Origin: RPQJ01 sp963700045 | GTDB taxonomy: Bacteria > Pseudomonadota > Gammaproteobacteria > Steroidobacterales > Steroidobacteraceae | NCBI GenBank assembly: GCA_963700045.1 | Contig: CAVOWK010000002.1 | Coordinates: 61,600-125,599 of the forward strand | Direction: 5' to 3' | DNA length: 64,000 nt | In this document: one piece after another, positions 1 to 11,729 of the stretch | How the letters are laid out: each line of letters starts with the position of its first letter | How positions within the stretch are numbered: position 1 is the first letter of the stretch | Notes under the pieces: generated by a model | The model's database searches: none | Seen by the model: only the letters and a program-made list of their open reading frames with translations | Told to the model about the DNA's origin: nothing | Program-made: the position numbers and the translations under genes

Positions 1-174
1 GAGGTGCGCGCGCCGATGGCGATCACCGTGATCGGCGGCGTGCTGCTCACGACCTTCCTGACCCTGCTCGTGATTCCGGTCGTGTACTCCGTGATGGACC
101 GCAAAGAGTTCGTCGCCACGCAACCGCAGCCGGACGTCCCGGGCCCCACCGCAGCCGAAGCCGTCGCAGGCTGA
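1..174 (+). CDS. RND efflux permease, C-terminal end only
   Basis: The window opens inside this gene; only the last 57 residues are present. The visible part has a conserved run ending in an apolar segment (TFLTLLVIPVVYSVMDRKEF), the last transmembrane helix and short cytoplasmic tail typical of AcrB/MdtB-type RND proton-antiporter permeases, followed by a proline/alanine-rich tail. The stop is TGA at 172-174. A second RND permease begins 13 bp downstream. Two adjacent RND permease genes recall the MdtB-MdtC arrangement, in which two different permeases share one pump, but the membrane-fusion partner would lie outside the window. The family call is firm; the substrate is unknown. Confidence 0.85.
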   Translation, partial: EVRAPMAITVIGGVLLTTFLTLLVIPVVYSVMDRKEFVATQPQPDVPGPTAAEAVAG

Positions 175-187
175 GGAGCCATCCACC

Positions 188-3100
188 ATGCTGCACACGA
201 AGGTCGCCCTCGCCCGCCCAGTGACCACGGTGATGGCGGCGCTCGCGCTGCTCGCCGTCGGCCTGATCTCGGCCAAGCTGCTGCGGCTCGAAGCCATGCC
301 CGACATCACCTTCCCGGGCATGCAGATCGTCGTGCCGTACGCGGGCTCGACACCCGAGGAGATGGAAGAGCTGGTGGTGCGGCCCGTCGAGGAAGCGCTC
401 GCGACGCTGTCCGGCATCGAGGAGATCCGGGCCAGCGCACAGTCCGACCAGGCGACCTTCACCGTGCTGTTCGACTGGGACCGCGACGCCGACGCCGCCG
501 CGTTCGACGTGCGCACCAAGCTCGACTCGATCCGGCCGCAGTTGCCGGCCGGGCGCCGACCGGTTGCTGATGTTCGCATTCAGCGCGGGCGACCAGCCCG
601 TCGCGGTCATCCGCATCTCGTCCGACAAGGACCTGACGGACCAGTACGAGATGCTGGAGAAGTACCTGCAGCGCCCGATCGAGCGCATTGAAGGCGTCGC
701 GCGCGTGGAACTGCAGGGCGTCGAGCCCCGCGAAGTGCGCATCCTGGTCGACCCCACCCGGCTGGCCGCCTACAACATCGACGTGCGCAAGCTCCGCGCG
801 CTGCTCGAGACGAGCAACTTCTCGGTCAGTGCCGGCGAGATCACGGAGAACAACTCGCGTTTCACGGTGCGTCCCATCGGCGAGTTCGGCAGCATCGACG
901 ACGTGCGCAACCTGCTGCGTCGGTCCCGGCGTGCGCCTCGTCGGACATCGCTGCAAGTGGAACTCGTCTCGCCGGAACTCTCCGTCGGCCGCCGCATGGA
1001 CGGGCGCCCGGCCGTCGGCATCGACGTGTTCAAGGCGACCCAGGCCAACGTGGTCGACGTCGCCGACCGCGTGCTCGAGGCCATCGAGAAGGCCCGCGAG
1101 CTGCCGCAGTTCCAGGGCATCCAGATCCTCGTCGTCGGCAACCAGGCCGACAGCATCCGCGACTCTCTGAGCGAGTTGCGCAAGGCAGGCATGATCGGCG
1201 CCGTGCTGAGCTTCTTCATGCTGCTGTTCTTCCTGCGACACCTGCCGACCACGCTGATCGTGAGCCTCGCAGTCCCGGCATCGCTGCTGGTGACGCTCGC
1301 GGCCATGTATTTCATGGGTTTCACGCTCAACATCCTGACGATGATGGGCATGCTGCTCGCCATCGGCATGCTGGTGGACAACTCCGTGGTCATCACCGAG
1401 AGCATCTTCCGCCACCGGCAGCTGCACCCGGGCAAGCCGCTCGAGTCCACGCTCGCGGGCGTGAAGGAAGTCGGCGTCGCCACGCTCGCCGGCACGTTCT
1501 CGATGATCATCGTCTTCCTGCCGCTGGTCTTCGGCGAGCGCAACCAGATGTCGATCTTCCTGGTGCACGTGGCCGTGCCGATCATCGTCGCGATGCTCGC
1601 GTCGCTGGTGATCGCGCAGACGCTGCTGCCGATGCTCGCGGCGCGCATGCCCCCGCCGCCGCCGGTGCAGGCCGGCTCGTGGTTCGGACGGCTGCAGGAC
1701 CGCTACGAAAGATCGCTGAACTGGGCGCTCACGCACCGCAAGTGGATGGCGCTGATCACGCTGCTGATCGTGGTGTCGCCGGTGCCGCTGTTCATGCTCA
1801 AGCTGACCAAGGTGGATCCGTTCCCCCAGGAAGCCAGCCGCGTGCTGATGATCAACTACCACCTCGAAGGCTCGCATTCGATGGAGCGCGTCGAGCAGGC
1901 CGTGCGCCGCCTCGAGGCCTACATCGACGCGAACAAGGAACGCTTCGACGTCGACACGTACTACTCGTTCTGGGTCAACGACGAAGCGAGCACGCGCCTG
2001 TACCTGGCGCCCAAAGGCGAGGCCAGGGTCCCGGCGGAGAAGGTCATGGAACTGGTGATGAAGGACATGCCGGAGATCATCATCGGCAAGCCCAGCTTCA
2101 CGTTCGACGAAGGCGCGGGCGGCTCGACGTCGTTCAGCCTGCAGCTCGCGGGCGAATCGACCGAGCGGCTGGCGGATATCTCGCGCGAGGTCGCGCACCG
2201 GCTGTCGTCCGTGCCGGGACTCGAGGCCGTGCGCTCGGAAGCCGGCACCGGCGAGCAGGAAGTGCAGGTCGTCGTGAATCGCGACCGCGCGTCGCAACTT
2301 GGCCTGACGACGCAGGACATCGCGCTCACCGTGGCCGGCGCCATGCGCGGCGACCGGCTGCCGGAGCTGCGCACCACCGAGCGTGAACTCACGATGCGGC
2401 TCGCGTTCCGCGAATCCGACCGCCAGTCGGTCGAAGACCTGGCCCGCGTCCCGGTGATGCTGCCCGACGGCTCGCGCACGGACCTTGGTGCGGTGGCGGA
2501 GTTCGTCGTGATGCCGAGCGACCGCGAGATCCAGCGCCTCAACCGGCTGACTACCGTCGTGATCAACGCCAACATCGCCGAAGGCTCGACGATGGACGAG
2601 GTGCGCAAGCGCGTCGAGCCCGTCATGGAGGCCTACGCCCTGCCCGCGGGCTACACCTGGAAGTTCGGGCGGGGCTTCGAAGAGAACGACAAGGCGATCC
2701 AGACCATGGCGCAGAACATGCTGCTGGCGGTCGTGCTGATCTTCCTGGTGATGGCCTCGCTGTTCGAGTCCGCGCTCTACCCGCTCTCGATCATCACCTC
2801 GATCGTGTTCGCGATCGTGGGTTCGATCTGGTTCCTCACGCTCACCGGCACCACCATCACGATGATGGCGATGATCGGGTTCATGGTGCTGATGGGCGTG
2901 GTCGTGAACATAGGCATCGTGCTGATCGCGCACGTCATCGACCTGCGCCACGCAGGGCTGCCGCGGCACCAGGCCATCCTGCAGGCGGGACGCGACCGCC
3001 TGCGGCCGATCATGATGACGACGCTGACGACGCTGCTCGGCCTGCTCCCGCTTGCCATCGGCGACGCCCAGGTGGGAGGTGGCGGCGAGGGCCCCGCGTA

Positions 3101-3287
3101 CCATCCGATGGCGCGCGCCATCATGGGTGGACTCGCCTTCTCGGCGGTGGTGTCCCTGATCATCGTGCCGATGTTCTACGTCTGGTTCGACGACCTCAAT
3201 CTGTGGCGCAAGCGCGTTTTCACCCGCGCACTACCCGCAGTCGACGTACCCCCGAGCGGCTCGCCGCAGGCCGAGCCCGGCACCTGA
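188..3287 (+). pseudogene. RND efflux permease (AcrB/MdtC type), frame-broken
   Basis: Reconstructed, this is a full-length RND permease of about 1030 residues that would export compounds using the proton gradient. The N-terminus (LHTKVALARPVTTVMAAL) with the first helix and the early porter domain is read from 188. At 551-553 a GGG carries one base too many, and the rest continues one frame over from about 552. Near 916, 939 and 955 three further +1 slips cancel each other; removing them turns an unlikely arginine-rich stretch into GPGVRL-SDIAA-VEL, the expected RND motif. From there to 3287 the reading is clean, with the usual helix clusters near residues 335-470 and 850-1000. The gene follows another RND permease by 13 bp. 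Either it is decaying or, more likely, these are base-calling errors. Confidence 0.85.
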
Positions 3288-3320
3288 GACGGGCTCCCGC
3301 CGCGCCTGCGGACCGCGGGC

Positions 3321-4358
3321 TCAGCGGACCAGGGCGTTGTGGATTTCCCAGTATTCGTCGAGCAGTACGTTCGGCGCCATGCGCCGCGTGCCCGCGTGGG
3401 CGTCGGCCGGCGCGATGGAATTCGCGTTCGGCACCGTCTCTTCCGGGCTGCGATAGACGACGGAACTGCGCAGGCGATCGGACCGTGCCTTGATCTCGGT
3501 CAGGTCTTCGCTCATGCGCTCGATGTCGACGACTGCCTGCGACGCCTGGTGCATCAGCGCCTGGCATTCCTGCTGCGTGCCGTAGCTCGCGTCGAACACC
3601 CGCTTCAGCGTGCTCTGGCGCGCGAGCTCCGCCAGGCCACCCGGGGCCAGGCGGTCGCAAAGCAGTTCGGCATAGCCGATGACCGCGAGGTTCACGGCGC
3701 GTCGCCCGTCCACGCTCAAGCCCTCGAACAGTGGCGGCGGCTCGGACTGGATCGCCTGGACCTGCGCGACCAGCGACTCGACCTGGCCGGCGGCTGCGAC
3801 GATGCGCAGCTCACGCGCCTGGATCGCGTCGAGCAGCCCACGTCGCCGGAAATAGTTCCAGAAGCCCTTCAGCGACGCGAGCTTGAGCCGTGCAAGCTTC
3901 TGCTCGGCGTGCAGCTGCTCGTCCAGCACCCTGGCCTCGATCAGCTCACGCTCCACCAGCGCCACGCGCTCGCGCCTGGCGCGGTCGAACTCGGCGAGCT
4001 GGGTCTTGCGCTCGCGATCCTTCTGCTGCCGCGCCAGCTCGGCACCGAACTGCTCGAGCCGCTTGCACGTGACGCGCCAGAGCGCCTTCAGCCGGAAATA
4101 CGCGAGGCTCTTGTAGCCTTCGTCAGGGCGGGCGAGGTACTGCTCGAGCGACGCCATCTGCTCCTCGACGCGCATCGTCGAGCCTTCCTGCAGCTTGAGG
4201 CGATCGAGCAGCCGGTGGCGATCGTCGTCGAGCGCCGTGAGTTCTTTCTTCAGCTCGACGCGATTGCGGAACAGCGCGAACAGCCGTTCGTCTTCGATGT
4301 TTGGTTCGCGACCGGCAAGCCGGTTGCGCAACCGGCGCAGACTCTCAGGCAGGCGCAT
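3321..4358 (-). CDS. Coiled-coil protein of unknown function
   Basis: A 345-residue soluble protein rich in charged residues and leucine, with long heptad-like stretches over residues about 35-190 (for example LEQFGAELARQQKDRERK), which predict extended coiled coils. There is no signal peptide or membrane helix. I do not recognise the family. I chose ATG 4358, since GAAGG lies nine bases upstream; an in-frame TTG at 4367 is also possible. The start overlaps the end of the DUF1249 gene by 14 bp, so the two are probably co-transcribed and translationally coupled. A cytoskeletal or scaffold role is only a guess. Confidence 0.7.
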   Translation of the reverse strand: MRLPESLRRLRNRLAGREPNIEDERLFALFRNRVELKKELTALDDDRHRLLDRLKLQEGSTMRVEEQMASLEQYLARPDEGYKSLAYFRLKALWRVTCKRLEQFGAELARQQKDRERKTQLAEFDRARRERVALVERELIEARVLDEQLHAEQKLARLKLASLKGFWNYFRRRGLLDAIQARELRIVAAAGQVESLVAQVQAIQSEPPPLFEGLSVDGRRAVNLAVIGYAELLCDRLAPGGLAELARQSTLKRVFDASYGTQQECQALMHQASQAVVDIERMSEDLTEIKARSDRLRSSVVYRSPEETVPNANSIAPADAHAGTRRMAPNVLLDEYWEIHNALVR

Positions 4359-4827
4359 TCGCCGCAACCTTCGCTGCCGGCGTGAATTCGTGACCGCGCT
4401 CGAGGCAGTAGTCGAGCCACTTGTTGAGCATCATGTTGCGCAGCCAGCGCTCGCCGAGCTGCGCCGGGATGCCGGCCCGCACGTGCGCGAGGCTCTGGTG
4501 ACGTATCCACCGGCCGCACGCGCTCACTTCGGCAAGGCGCGCGTCGTGATAGACGCGGATCTCGAGGTCGGGGTCGGCCACCGTCGCATCGGTTTCCTCG
4601 AAGTGGTACGTGAGCCGCACCGCCGAGGTGTAGGGCGTGTGCTCGAGCACCGACAGGTGCAGGTCGCAATCGACCTTCGTGCGCGACACCGCCATGCCGT
4701 GGTGGCGGCGAATGTCGCCCGCGAGTTCCTTCAGGCGCAGGAAATTGCTTTCGTAGAGCGACATGAGGCTCACGAAGCTCACCGGCCGCGCGCGCCAGGA
4801 AGTGATGCAGAGGTGATCGAGCAACAT
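4345..4827 (-). CDS. yqiB: DUF1249 (YqiB-like) protein
   Basis: A 160-residue cytoplasmic protein matching the YqiB/DUF1249 family: an N-terminal LYESNFLRLKEL segment, the central EHTPYTSAVRLTY, the highly typical EIRVYHDARLAEV, and LNKWLDYCLERGH near the C-terminus. The function of the family is not established; in enterobacteria yqiB sits near cpdA and nudF. I chose ATG 4827 because family members begin shortly before the LYESNF motif; the frame stays open upstream but runs into the inverted-repeat element. The downstream coiled-coil gene overlaps its 3' end. Confidence 0.85.
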   Translation of the reverse strand: MLLDHLCITSWRARPVSFVSLMSLYESNFLRLKELAGDIRRHHGMAVSRTKVDCDLHLSVLEHTPYTSAVRLTYHFEETDATVADPDLEIRVYHDARLAEVSACGRWIRHQSLAHVRAGIPAQLGERWLRNMMLNKWLDYCLERGHEFTPAAKVAANAPA

Positions 4828-4892
4828 GGCCCGAATATAGCACAGGGTTTCGGCGCGCCTGTGAAGCGGCTCGCAGCTCTGCGACGTGAGTA

Positions 4893-5134
4893 TCTCAGTC
4901 GCGCAGCGTAACAGCCAGTCCAGGGCTTCGCGGCAACCCGTGATCGCCCGCCGCAGCCCGGGCGCAGCTGCGAGGCGGTCACGATTTTTCCGACCAGCCG
5001 CTGGCACCATTCGCCGAGCAGCCGTTCGGGCAAGGTTCGCCGTGAATCGTGCGGTTCCTCCGCGCGATTCACGATGCGCGGGCGATCCCGGGTTGTCGCG
5101 AAGCCCCGGGACTGGCTGTCACGCTCGACTGAGA
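4893..5134. repeat. 242-bp nested inverted-repeat element
   Basis: Left arm 4893-4950 and right arm 5079-5134 are imperfect reverse complements over about 56 bp. Both outer ends read TCTCAGTCG inward and continue through matching blocks such as ACAGCCAGTCC and GGCTTCGCG, with a few mismatches and a 3-bp insertion (CGC) in the left arm. Inside lies a second, stronger hairpin: CGTGAATCG (5041-5049) with CGATTCACG (5065-5073), continued by GCGG/CCGC around the loop TTCCT. The element fills the gap between yqiB and ppsR and has no convincing gene. It could be a MITE-like non-autonomous element or a structured RNA. I saw no second copy in this window and no clear target-site duplication. Confidence 0.75.
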
Positions 5135-5142
5135 ACGATCGA

Positions 5143-5158
5143 ACGCGGCATGCCGCGT
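5143..5158 (-). terminator. Perfect 16-bp palindrome at the ppsR 3' end
   Basis: ACGCGGCATGCCGCGT is its own reverse complement and begins at the first base after the ppsR coding sequence on the minus strand, overlapping the stop codon's last base. It could fold as a short hairpin after ppsR. There is no clear T-run behind it, so intrinsic termination is uncertain. Confidence 0.35.
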
Positions 5159-5982
5159 CACGGCCGCAGCCGGCGCTCGATGCCCTTGCGGTCGATGATG
5201 CGGCTCGCGATCTCCTCGATCGAGCACTCGGTCGTGTCGATCGCCGGAATGCCGTGACGGTGGAACAGGTTCTCGGCGCTGCGCACCTCGAACTCGCACT
5301 GCGAGATCGAGGCATAGCGGCTGCCGGGCCGGCGCTCGTTGCGGATCTGCTGCAGCCGCAGCGGCGAGATCGTGAGCCCGAAGAGCTTGGGGGTGTGGCC
5401 GCGCACCGACGCCGGCAACTGCTTGCCGTCGAAGTCGTCTTCGGTGAAGGGATAATTGGCCGCGAACACGCCGTACTGCATCGCCATGTAGACGCACGTC
5501 GGGGTCTTGCCCGAGCGCGACACGCCGATGAGAATCACGTCGGCACGCTCGTAGTCCGCCGTGATCGCGCCGTCATCCGCCGCCAGCGCAAAGTTCGTGG
5601 CCTCGATGCGCGTGCTGTAGACGAGCTGGTCCGCAATGCCGTGCGCGCGGCCTGCCCGCTCGCTCGACTTGACCATCAGTTCGCCCTCGAGCGGACCGAG
5701 GAATGCGTCGAAGAAATCGAGGAACAGGCCGTTGCTGGCCTTGACCACGCGGCGCAGGTCTTCCTTCACCAGGGTGCTGAAAACGATGGGCCGCAGGCCG
5801 TCTTCGTGACCCGTCGCGTTGATCTTTCGTACGGCTTCCTCTGCCTTGTCAACACTGGCTATAAATGGCAGAGTCACCTGCCTGAATTCCTGGCCTTCGA
5901 ATTGCGTGAGCAGGCTGTGCCCCATCGTCTCGGCTGTCACGCCGGTCTGGTCAGATACGAAAAATACCGTTCGGCGATTCAT
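5158..5982 (-). CDS. ppsR: PEP synthase regulatory protein (kinase/pyrophosphorylase)
   Basis: A 274-residue cytoplasmic bifunctional enzyme that inactivates PEP synthase by ADP-dependent threonine phosphorylation and reactivates it by phosphate-dependent dephosphorylation. Family hallmarks are visible: the N-terminal VFFVSDQTGVTAE, a P-loop GVSRSGKT at residues 153-160 followed by PTCVYMAMQYG, ANYPF, and the KLFGLTI and SRYAS blocks. The start ATG 5982 gives MNRRTVFFVSDQTG, the usual family N-terminus; an in-frame ATG 45 bp upstream would add residues with no family counterpart. It is divergent from ppsA, its presumed target, across a 75-bp gap, which is the usual genomic arrangement. Confidence 0.95.
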   Translation of the reverse strand: MNRRTVFFVSDQTGVTAETMGHSLLTQFEGQEFRQVTLPFIASVDKAEEAVRKINATGHEDGLRPIVFSTLVKEDLRRVVKASNGLFLDFFDAFLGPLEGELMVKSSERAGRAHGIADQLVYSTRIEATNFALAADDGAITADYERADVILIGVSRSGKTPTCVYMAMQYGVFAANYPFTEDDFDGKQLPASVRGHTPKLFGLTISPLRLQQIRNERRPGSRYASISQCEFEVRSAENLFHRHGIPAIDTTECSIEEIASRIIDRKGIERRLRP

Positions 5983-6057
5983 CGGCACGGCGGTTCCCAG
6001 GGCACAGAATTGTGCGCAGTGTTTCACCTAGTCCGTTGACCTAGCAAGGGGTCGCTC

Positions 6058-8427
<2,370 letters not shown>

Positions 8428-8440
8428 GTCCGACACCCGT

Positions 8441-8456
8441 TCCCGCTGCAGCGGGA
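8441..8456. terminator. Palindromic hairpin between convergent genes
   Basis: TCCCGCTGCAGCGGGA is a perfect 16-bp palindrome lying 13 bp after the ppsA stop and before the stop of the convergent gene at 8476. Its position suits a bidirectional terminator hairpin. No T-run is visible on either side. Confidence 0.45.
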
Positions 8457-8475
8457 GTGCGCTGGGCGTGGGCGG

Positions 8476-8937
8476 CTACTTCCTGCGCTGCCTGTACGCG
8501 CCGATCAACGCGTCCGCATGGATCAAATCCGGCCCGGAAAGCTGCGGCTCGACGACCGCGCGGGCCTCGCGGGCGCGCGGCGCGACCAGGTCGCCCCACT
8601 GCGTGTCCTCGGCCGCGAGCACCAGGTAGGCGAAGCCCTGCGCGTTGTCCAGCTTGATGTACTTGCCTTCGAGCAGGTCGAGGCCGACCAGGTACTGCGC
8701 CCGCGCATCTCCCGCCTCGGCCAGCCGCTGCAGCATGACCAGCGCCTCGGCCTGCTTGCCTGCCTGGTACAGCCGGCTCGCCGTATCGAAAGGTGCTTCA
8801 GGTGCGGGAGTGGCCGCAGGAGTTGCTGCCGGCGCGGCAGCCGGCGTCGGCGCAGGTTCAGCCGCGAGCAGCGCGGTCGAGGCGCCGAGCGAAAGCGTCG
8901 CCAATAGTGCGATTCGAATCGTCGCTGCGTGTGTCAT
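8476..8937 (-). CDS. Periplasmic Sel1/TPR-like protein
   Basis: A 153-residue protein with a Sec signal peptide (MTHAATIRIALLATLSLGASTALLAAE), then a proline/alanine linker (about residues 27-47), then one or two Sel1/TPR-type helical repeats: ASRLYQAGKQAEALVMLQRL, AEAGDARAQYLVGLDLLEGK and NAQGFAYLVLAAE. Such repeats serve protein-protein contacts; the partner is unknown. It lies 14 bp downstream of recR on the same strand and may be read through from the dnaX-ybaB-recR operon. The fold call is good; the role is unknown. Confidence 0.75.
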   Translation of the reverse strand: MTHAATIRIALLATLSLGASTALLAAEPAPTPAAAPAATPAATPAPEAPFDTASRLYQAGKQAEALVMLQRLAEAGDARAQYLVGLDLLEGKYIKLDNAQGFAYLVLAAEDTQWGDLVAPRAREARAVVEPQLSGPDLIHADALIGAYRQRRK

Positions 8938-8951
8938 CGTCGTCCCGTCTG

Positions 8952-9551
8952 TCAGAGTGCCGGCGTGCGGCCCGCCAGCGCGTGCGCGAGCGTGCCGCCG
9001 TCGACGTATTCCAGTTCACCACCCACCGGCACGCCGTGCGCGATACGCGATGCGCGCAATCCGAACCGTGCCGCGACCTCGGCCAGGAAATGCGCCGTGG
9101 CCTCGCCCTCGACGGTGGGATTCGTGGCGAGGATCACCTCCCTGACCTCGCCTGCGCCCAGGAGTTTCTCGAAATCGCCGATGCCGATCTCGGCCGGGCC
9201 GACGCCATCGAGCGGCGACAGGTGGCCCATCAGCACGAAATAGCAGCCGCGGAAACTCGCCGTCTGCTCGATCGCGACCACGTCAGCCGGCGATTCCACG
9301 ACGCAGAGCAGCGACGTATCGCGGCCGGTCGAGGCGCACACCGGGCACAGTTCGCCCTCGGCGAACATGCGGCAGCGCCGGCAGTGCCCGAGCTTGTCCA
9401 TGGCATTGGCGACGGCCAGCGCGATCTCGCTGCCGCCGTTGCGGTCGCGCTCCAGCAGGTGGAACGCCATCCGTTGCGCGGACTTCGGGCCGACGCCCGG
9501 CAGGCAGCGGAAGGCTTCGATCAGCCGGCTCAGTGAAGGCGGATAGAGCAT
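8952..9551 (-). CDS. recR: Recombination mediator RecR
   Basis: A 199-residue DNA-repair protein that, with RecO and often RecF, loads RecA at gaps. It shows the N-terminal helix-hairpin-helix (CLPGVGPKSAQRMAFHLL, from residue 16), a four-cysteine zinc finger (C57, C60, C69, C72 in CRRCRMFAEGELCPVC), then the Toprim domain with VVESPADVVAIEQT and PTVEGEATAHFL. The length matches the family (about 200). It follows ybaB by 22 bp in the standard dnaX-ybaB-recR order. Confidence 0.97.
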   Translation of the reverse strand: MLYPPSLSRLIEAFRCLPGVGPKSAQRMAFHLLERDRNGGSEIALAVANAMDKLGHCRRCRMFAEGELCPVCASTGRDTSLLCVVESPADVVAIEQTASFRGCYFVLMGHLSPLDGVGPAEIGIGDFEKLLGAGEVREVILATNPTVEGEATAHFLAEVAARFGLRASRIAHGVPVGGELEYVDGGTLAHALAGRTPAL

Positions 9552-9573
9552 CGGTGGAACTGCGGCGCGCCGC

Positions 9574-9900
9574 TCAGAACGGCATCTTGAAGCCCGGAGG
9601 CAGGTTCATGCCGCCCATGACGCTGGACATGCGCTGCTGCGTCGCGGCTTCGACGCGCTGCGCGGCGTCGTTGATCGCCGCCGCCACCAGGTCTTCGAGC
9701 ATCTCGCGATCGTCGAGCGGCACGGCTGGATCGATCTGCACGCGCTTCGCTTCGTGCTTGCCGTTCACGGTGATCTTGACCATGCCGCCGCCGGACTCGC
9801 CGACGACTTCCATCGCGGCGATCTCCGCCTGCGCCTTCTGCATGTTCGCCTGCAGCGCCTGCGCCTGCTTCATCATGTTGCCGATGCCGCCTTTCATCAT
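9574..9900 (-). CDS. ybaB: Nucleoid-associated protein YbaB/EbfC
   Basis: A 108-residue DNA-binding protein of the YbaB/EbfC family, which forms dimers that coat DNA. Typical features are the glycine/methionine start MMKGGIGNMMKQAQALQ, an amphipathic helix QKAQAEIAAMEVVGESGGGMVKI, the short KVTVNGK-like strand, and a C-terminal helix with LEDLVAAAINDA. It lies between dnaX (46 bp upstream) and recR, the conserved order in Proteobacteria. Confidence 0.95.
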   Translation of the reverse strand: MMKGGIGNMMKQAQALQANMQKAQAEIAAMEVVGESGGGMVKITVNGKHEAKRVQIDPAVPLDDREMLEDLVAAAINDAAQRVEAATQQRMSSVMGGMNLPPGFKMPF

Positions 9901-9946
9901 GTGCGTCTCGCGGAAGTGAGGGTGATCAGTGACGAGCGACGCGCGC

Positions 9947-11518
9947 TCAATTGAGCGGCTTTACCGAACCGGGCCGAACCGTCGCGCCGAATACCTCGCG
10001 CATCGCGCGCACGGCGGGATCGCTGTCGATCGACTGTTCCGCCGCGCGCTGCCGGTCTTCGGCCGCAAGCGCGTCGCGCCTGGCGGGCGTGAAGATTTCT
10101 CCGGGCGTCGCGGCCTGCGTGATCTCGAGGCGGATCGTCTCGCCGTAATGCTGCGACAGTGCCTCGGCCAGCCGGCTCTCGATCTGCGGCCGGCGGAAAG
10201 AGTCGCCAGCCGGGTCGAGGCGCAGGCGGACGAGGCCGGCCTTGCGCTCGAGCAGCACGCAGTTCGCCGCGAAATGCCTGGCCGTGCCCTGCAGGCCGAG
10301 GGTGGCGACGAGTGCGTCCCAGTCGGAAGCTGCCGCCGCTGCTGGTGACGGCACGCTCGCTGGACGCGCAGCCGCCGTCGCCCGCGCGATGCCGGCCCCG
10401 CCACCGCCCGCAGTCGCTGCCGGCGGCAAGCCCTGCGGCCGGAATGCAAGCATGCGCAGCAGCGCCATTTCAAAACCCGCACGCGCGTCCGGCGCGTAGT
10501 CGAGATCGCGGCGCGAGTTGATCGCGATCTGGTACAGCAGCTGCAGGTCTTCCGCGGTGAACTTCGCGGCGAGTCCGGCGAGCAGCTTGTCCTCGTCCTC
10601 GTCGTCGCCGGGCGGAAGGTCCGGCAGCGCCTGCAACAGCGCCATGCGCTGGATGGCGCCCGACAATTCGCCGAGCGCCTGGTGATAGTCCGGCGCGCGC
10701 TCGTCGAGCTGCGCTGCCTGCTGCATCAGCGCTGCACCATCCTTCCCGGCCAGCGCGGTCAGGATGCCCTGCACGTGCTTGCGGTCGAGCGTGCCGAGCA
10801 GCGTGCGCACTTCCGCTTCCATGGCGCGGCCGCCACCAAACGCGAGCACCTGGTCGAGCAGCGACAGCGCGTCGCGCATGCTGCCCTCGGCGCCGCGCGC
10901 AATCGCACGCAGCGCGGCCGGCTCGAATTCGACCTTCTCGGCCGTGGCGATCTGCGCGAGGCGGTCGTAGATCAGCGGCAACGGCAGGCGCCGCAGGTGG
11001 AACTGCAGGCAGCGCGAGAGCACCGTCACCGGCAGCTTCTGCGGATCGGTGGTCGCCAGCAGGAATTTCACGTGCGGAGGCGGCTCCTCCAGCGTCTTCA
11101 GCAACGCGTTGAAGGAGTGCGTCGAGAGCATGTGGACTTCGTCGATCAGGTAGACCTTGTAGCGCCCACGCGCCGGCGAGTACTGCACGTTGTCGAGCAG
11201 CTCACGCGTGTCGTCGACCTTGGTGCGCGAGGCCGCGTCGACCTCGAGCAGATCGACGAAGCGGCCGGCGTCGATGTCGACACAGGCCGGGCACTGGCCG
11301 CACGGCGTCGACGAGACGCCTTTCTCGCAGTTGAGCGACTTCGCGAAGATGCGCGCGATGGTCGTCTTGCCCACGCCGCGCGTGCCCGTGAACAGGAACG
11401 CATGGTGGATGCGGCCGGAATCGAGCGCGTTCGTGAGCGCGCGGCGGACGTGGTCCTGGCCGACGAGCTGGTCGAACGTGCGCGGGCGCCATTTGCGGGC
11501 GAGGACGAGGTAACTCAT
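9947..11518 (-). CDS. dnaX: DNA polymerase III subunits gamma/tau
   Basis: A 523-residue clamp-loader ATPase. It shows Walker A GTRGVGKT (45-52), a zinc module (C64, C73, C76, C79), Walker B LIDEVH (124-129), the sensor/SRC motif in VLSRCLQFHLRR, and lid residues GAEGSMRDALSLLDQ. After about residue 370 an alanine/glycine-rich linker leads to a tau-specific C-terminal domain ending GATVRPGSVKPLN. It is shorter than E. coli DnaX (643 residues) because the linker region is reduced. I saw no slippery A-run that would make the short gamma form by frameshifting. The 4.5S RNA gene lies just upstream on the same strand. Confidence 0.96.
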   Translation of the reverse strand: MSYLVLARKWRPRTFDQLVGQDHVRRALTNALDSGRIHHAFLFTGTRGVGKTTIARIFAKSLNCEKGVSSTPCGQCPACVDIDAGRFVDLLEVDAASRTKVDDTRELLDNVQYSPARGRYKVYLIDEVHMLSTHSFNALLKTLEEPPPHVKFLLATTDPQKLPVTVLSRCLQFHLRRLPLPLIYDRLAQIATAEKVEFEPAALRAIARGAEGSMRDALSLLDQVLAFGGGRAMEAEVRTLLGTLDRKHVQGILTALAGKDGAALMQQAAQLDERAPDYHQALGELSGAIQRMALLQALPDLPPGDDEDEDKLLAGLAAKFTAEDLQLLYQIAINSRRDLDYAPDARAGFEMALLRMLAFRPQGLPPAATAGGGGAGIARATAAARPASVPSPAAAAASDWDALVATLGLQGTARHFAANCVLLERKAGLVRLRLDPAGDSFRRPQIESRLAEALSQHYGETIRLEITQAATPGEIFTPARRDALAAEDRQRAAEQSIDSDPAVRAMREVFGATVRPGSVKPLN

Positions 11519-11592
11519 CGGGCGAGTGGGTGCTCTGCGTTGCGCTCGGGCGGTGGACGGGCTCAGGTCTGCCCTCTGGGGCGGGCGGCGGC

Positions 11593-11690
<98 letters not shown>

Positions 11691-11729
11691 GAGCCACCAT
11701 TGGAGAGTCGCGATCATACCATGCCGAAT

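Noticed and set aside
916..955. Arginine-rich segment of the RND permease taken at face value
   Set aside because: Three compensating +1 slips explain it; the corrected reading restores the conserved RND motif.
459..3104. Long open frame (about 880 codons) on the minus strand opposite the RND permease
   Set aside because: Histidine/arginine-rich low-complexity translation with no family likeness; it mirrors a real high-GC gene on the other strand.
8905..8925. tRNA-like TTCGAATC string
   Set aside because: It lies in the signal peptide of a coding gene and no cloverleaf can be built around it. I saw no tRNA or rRNA gene in the window.
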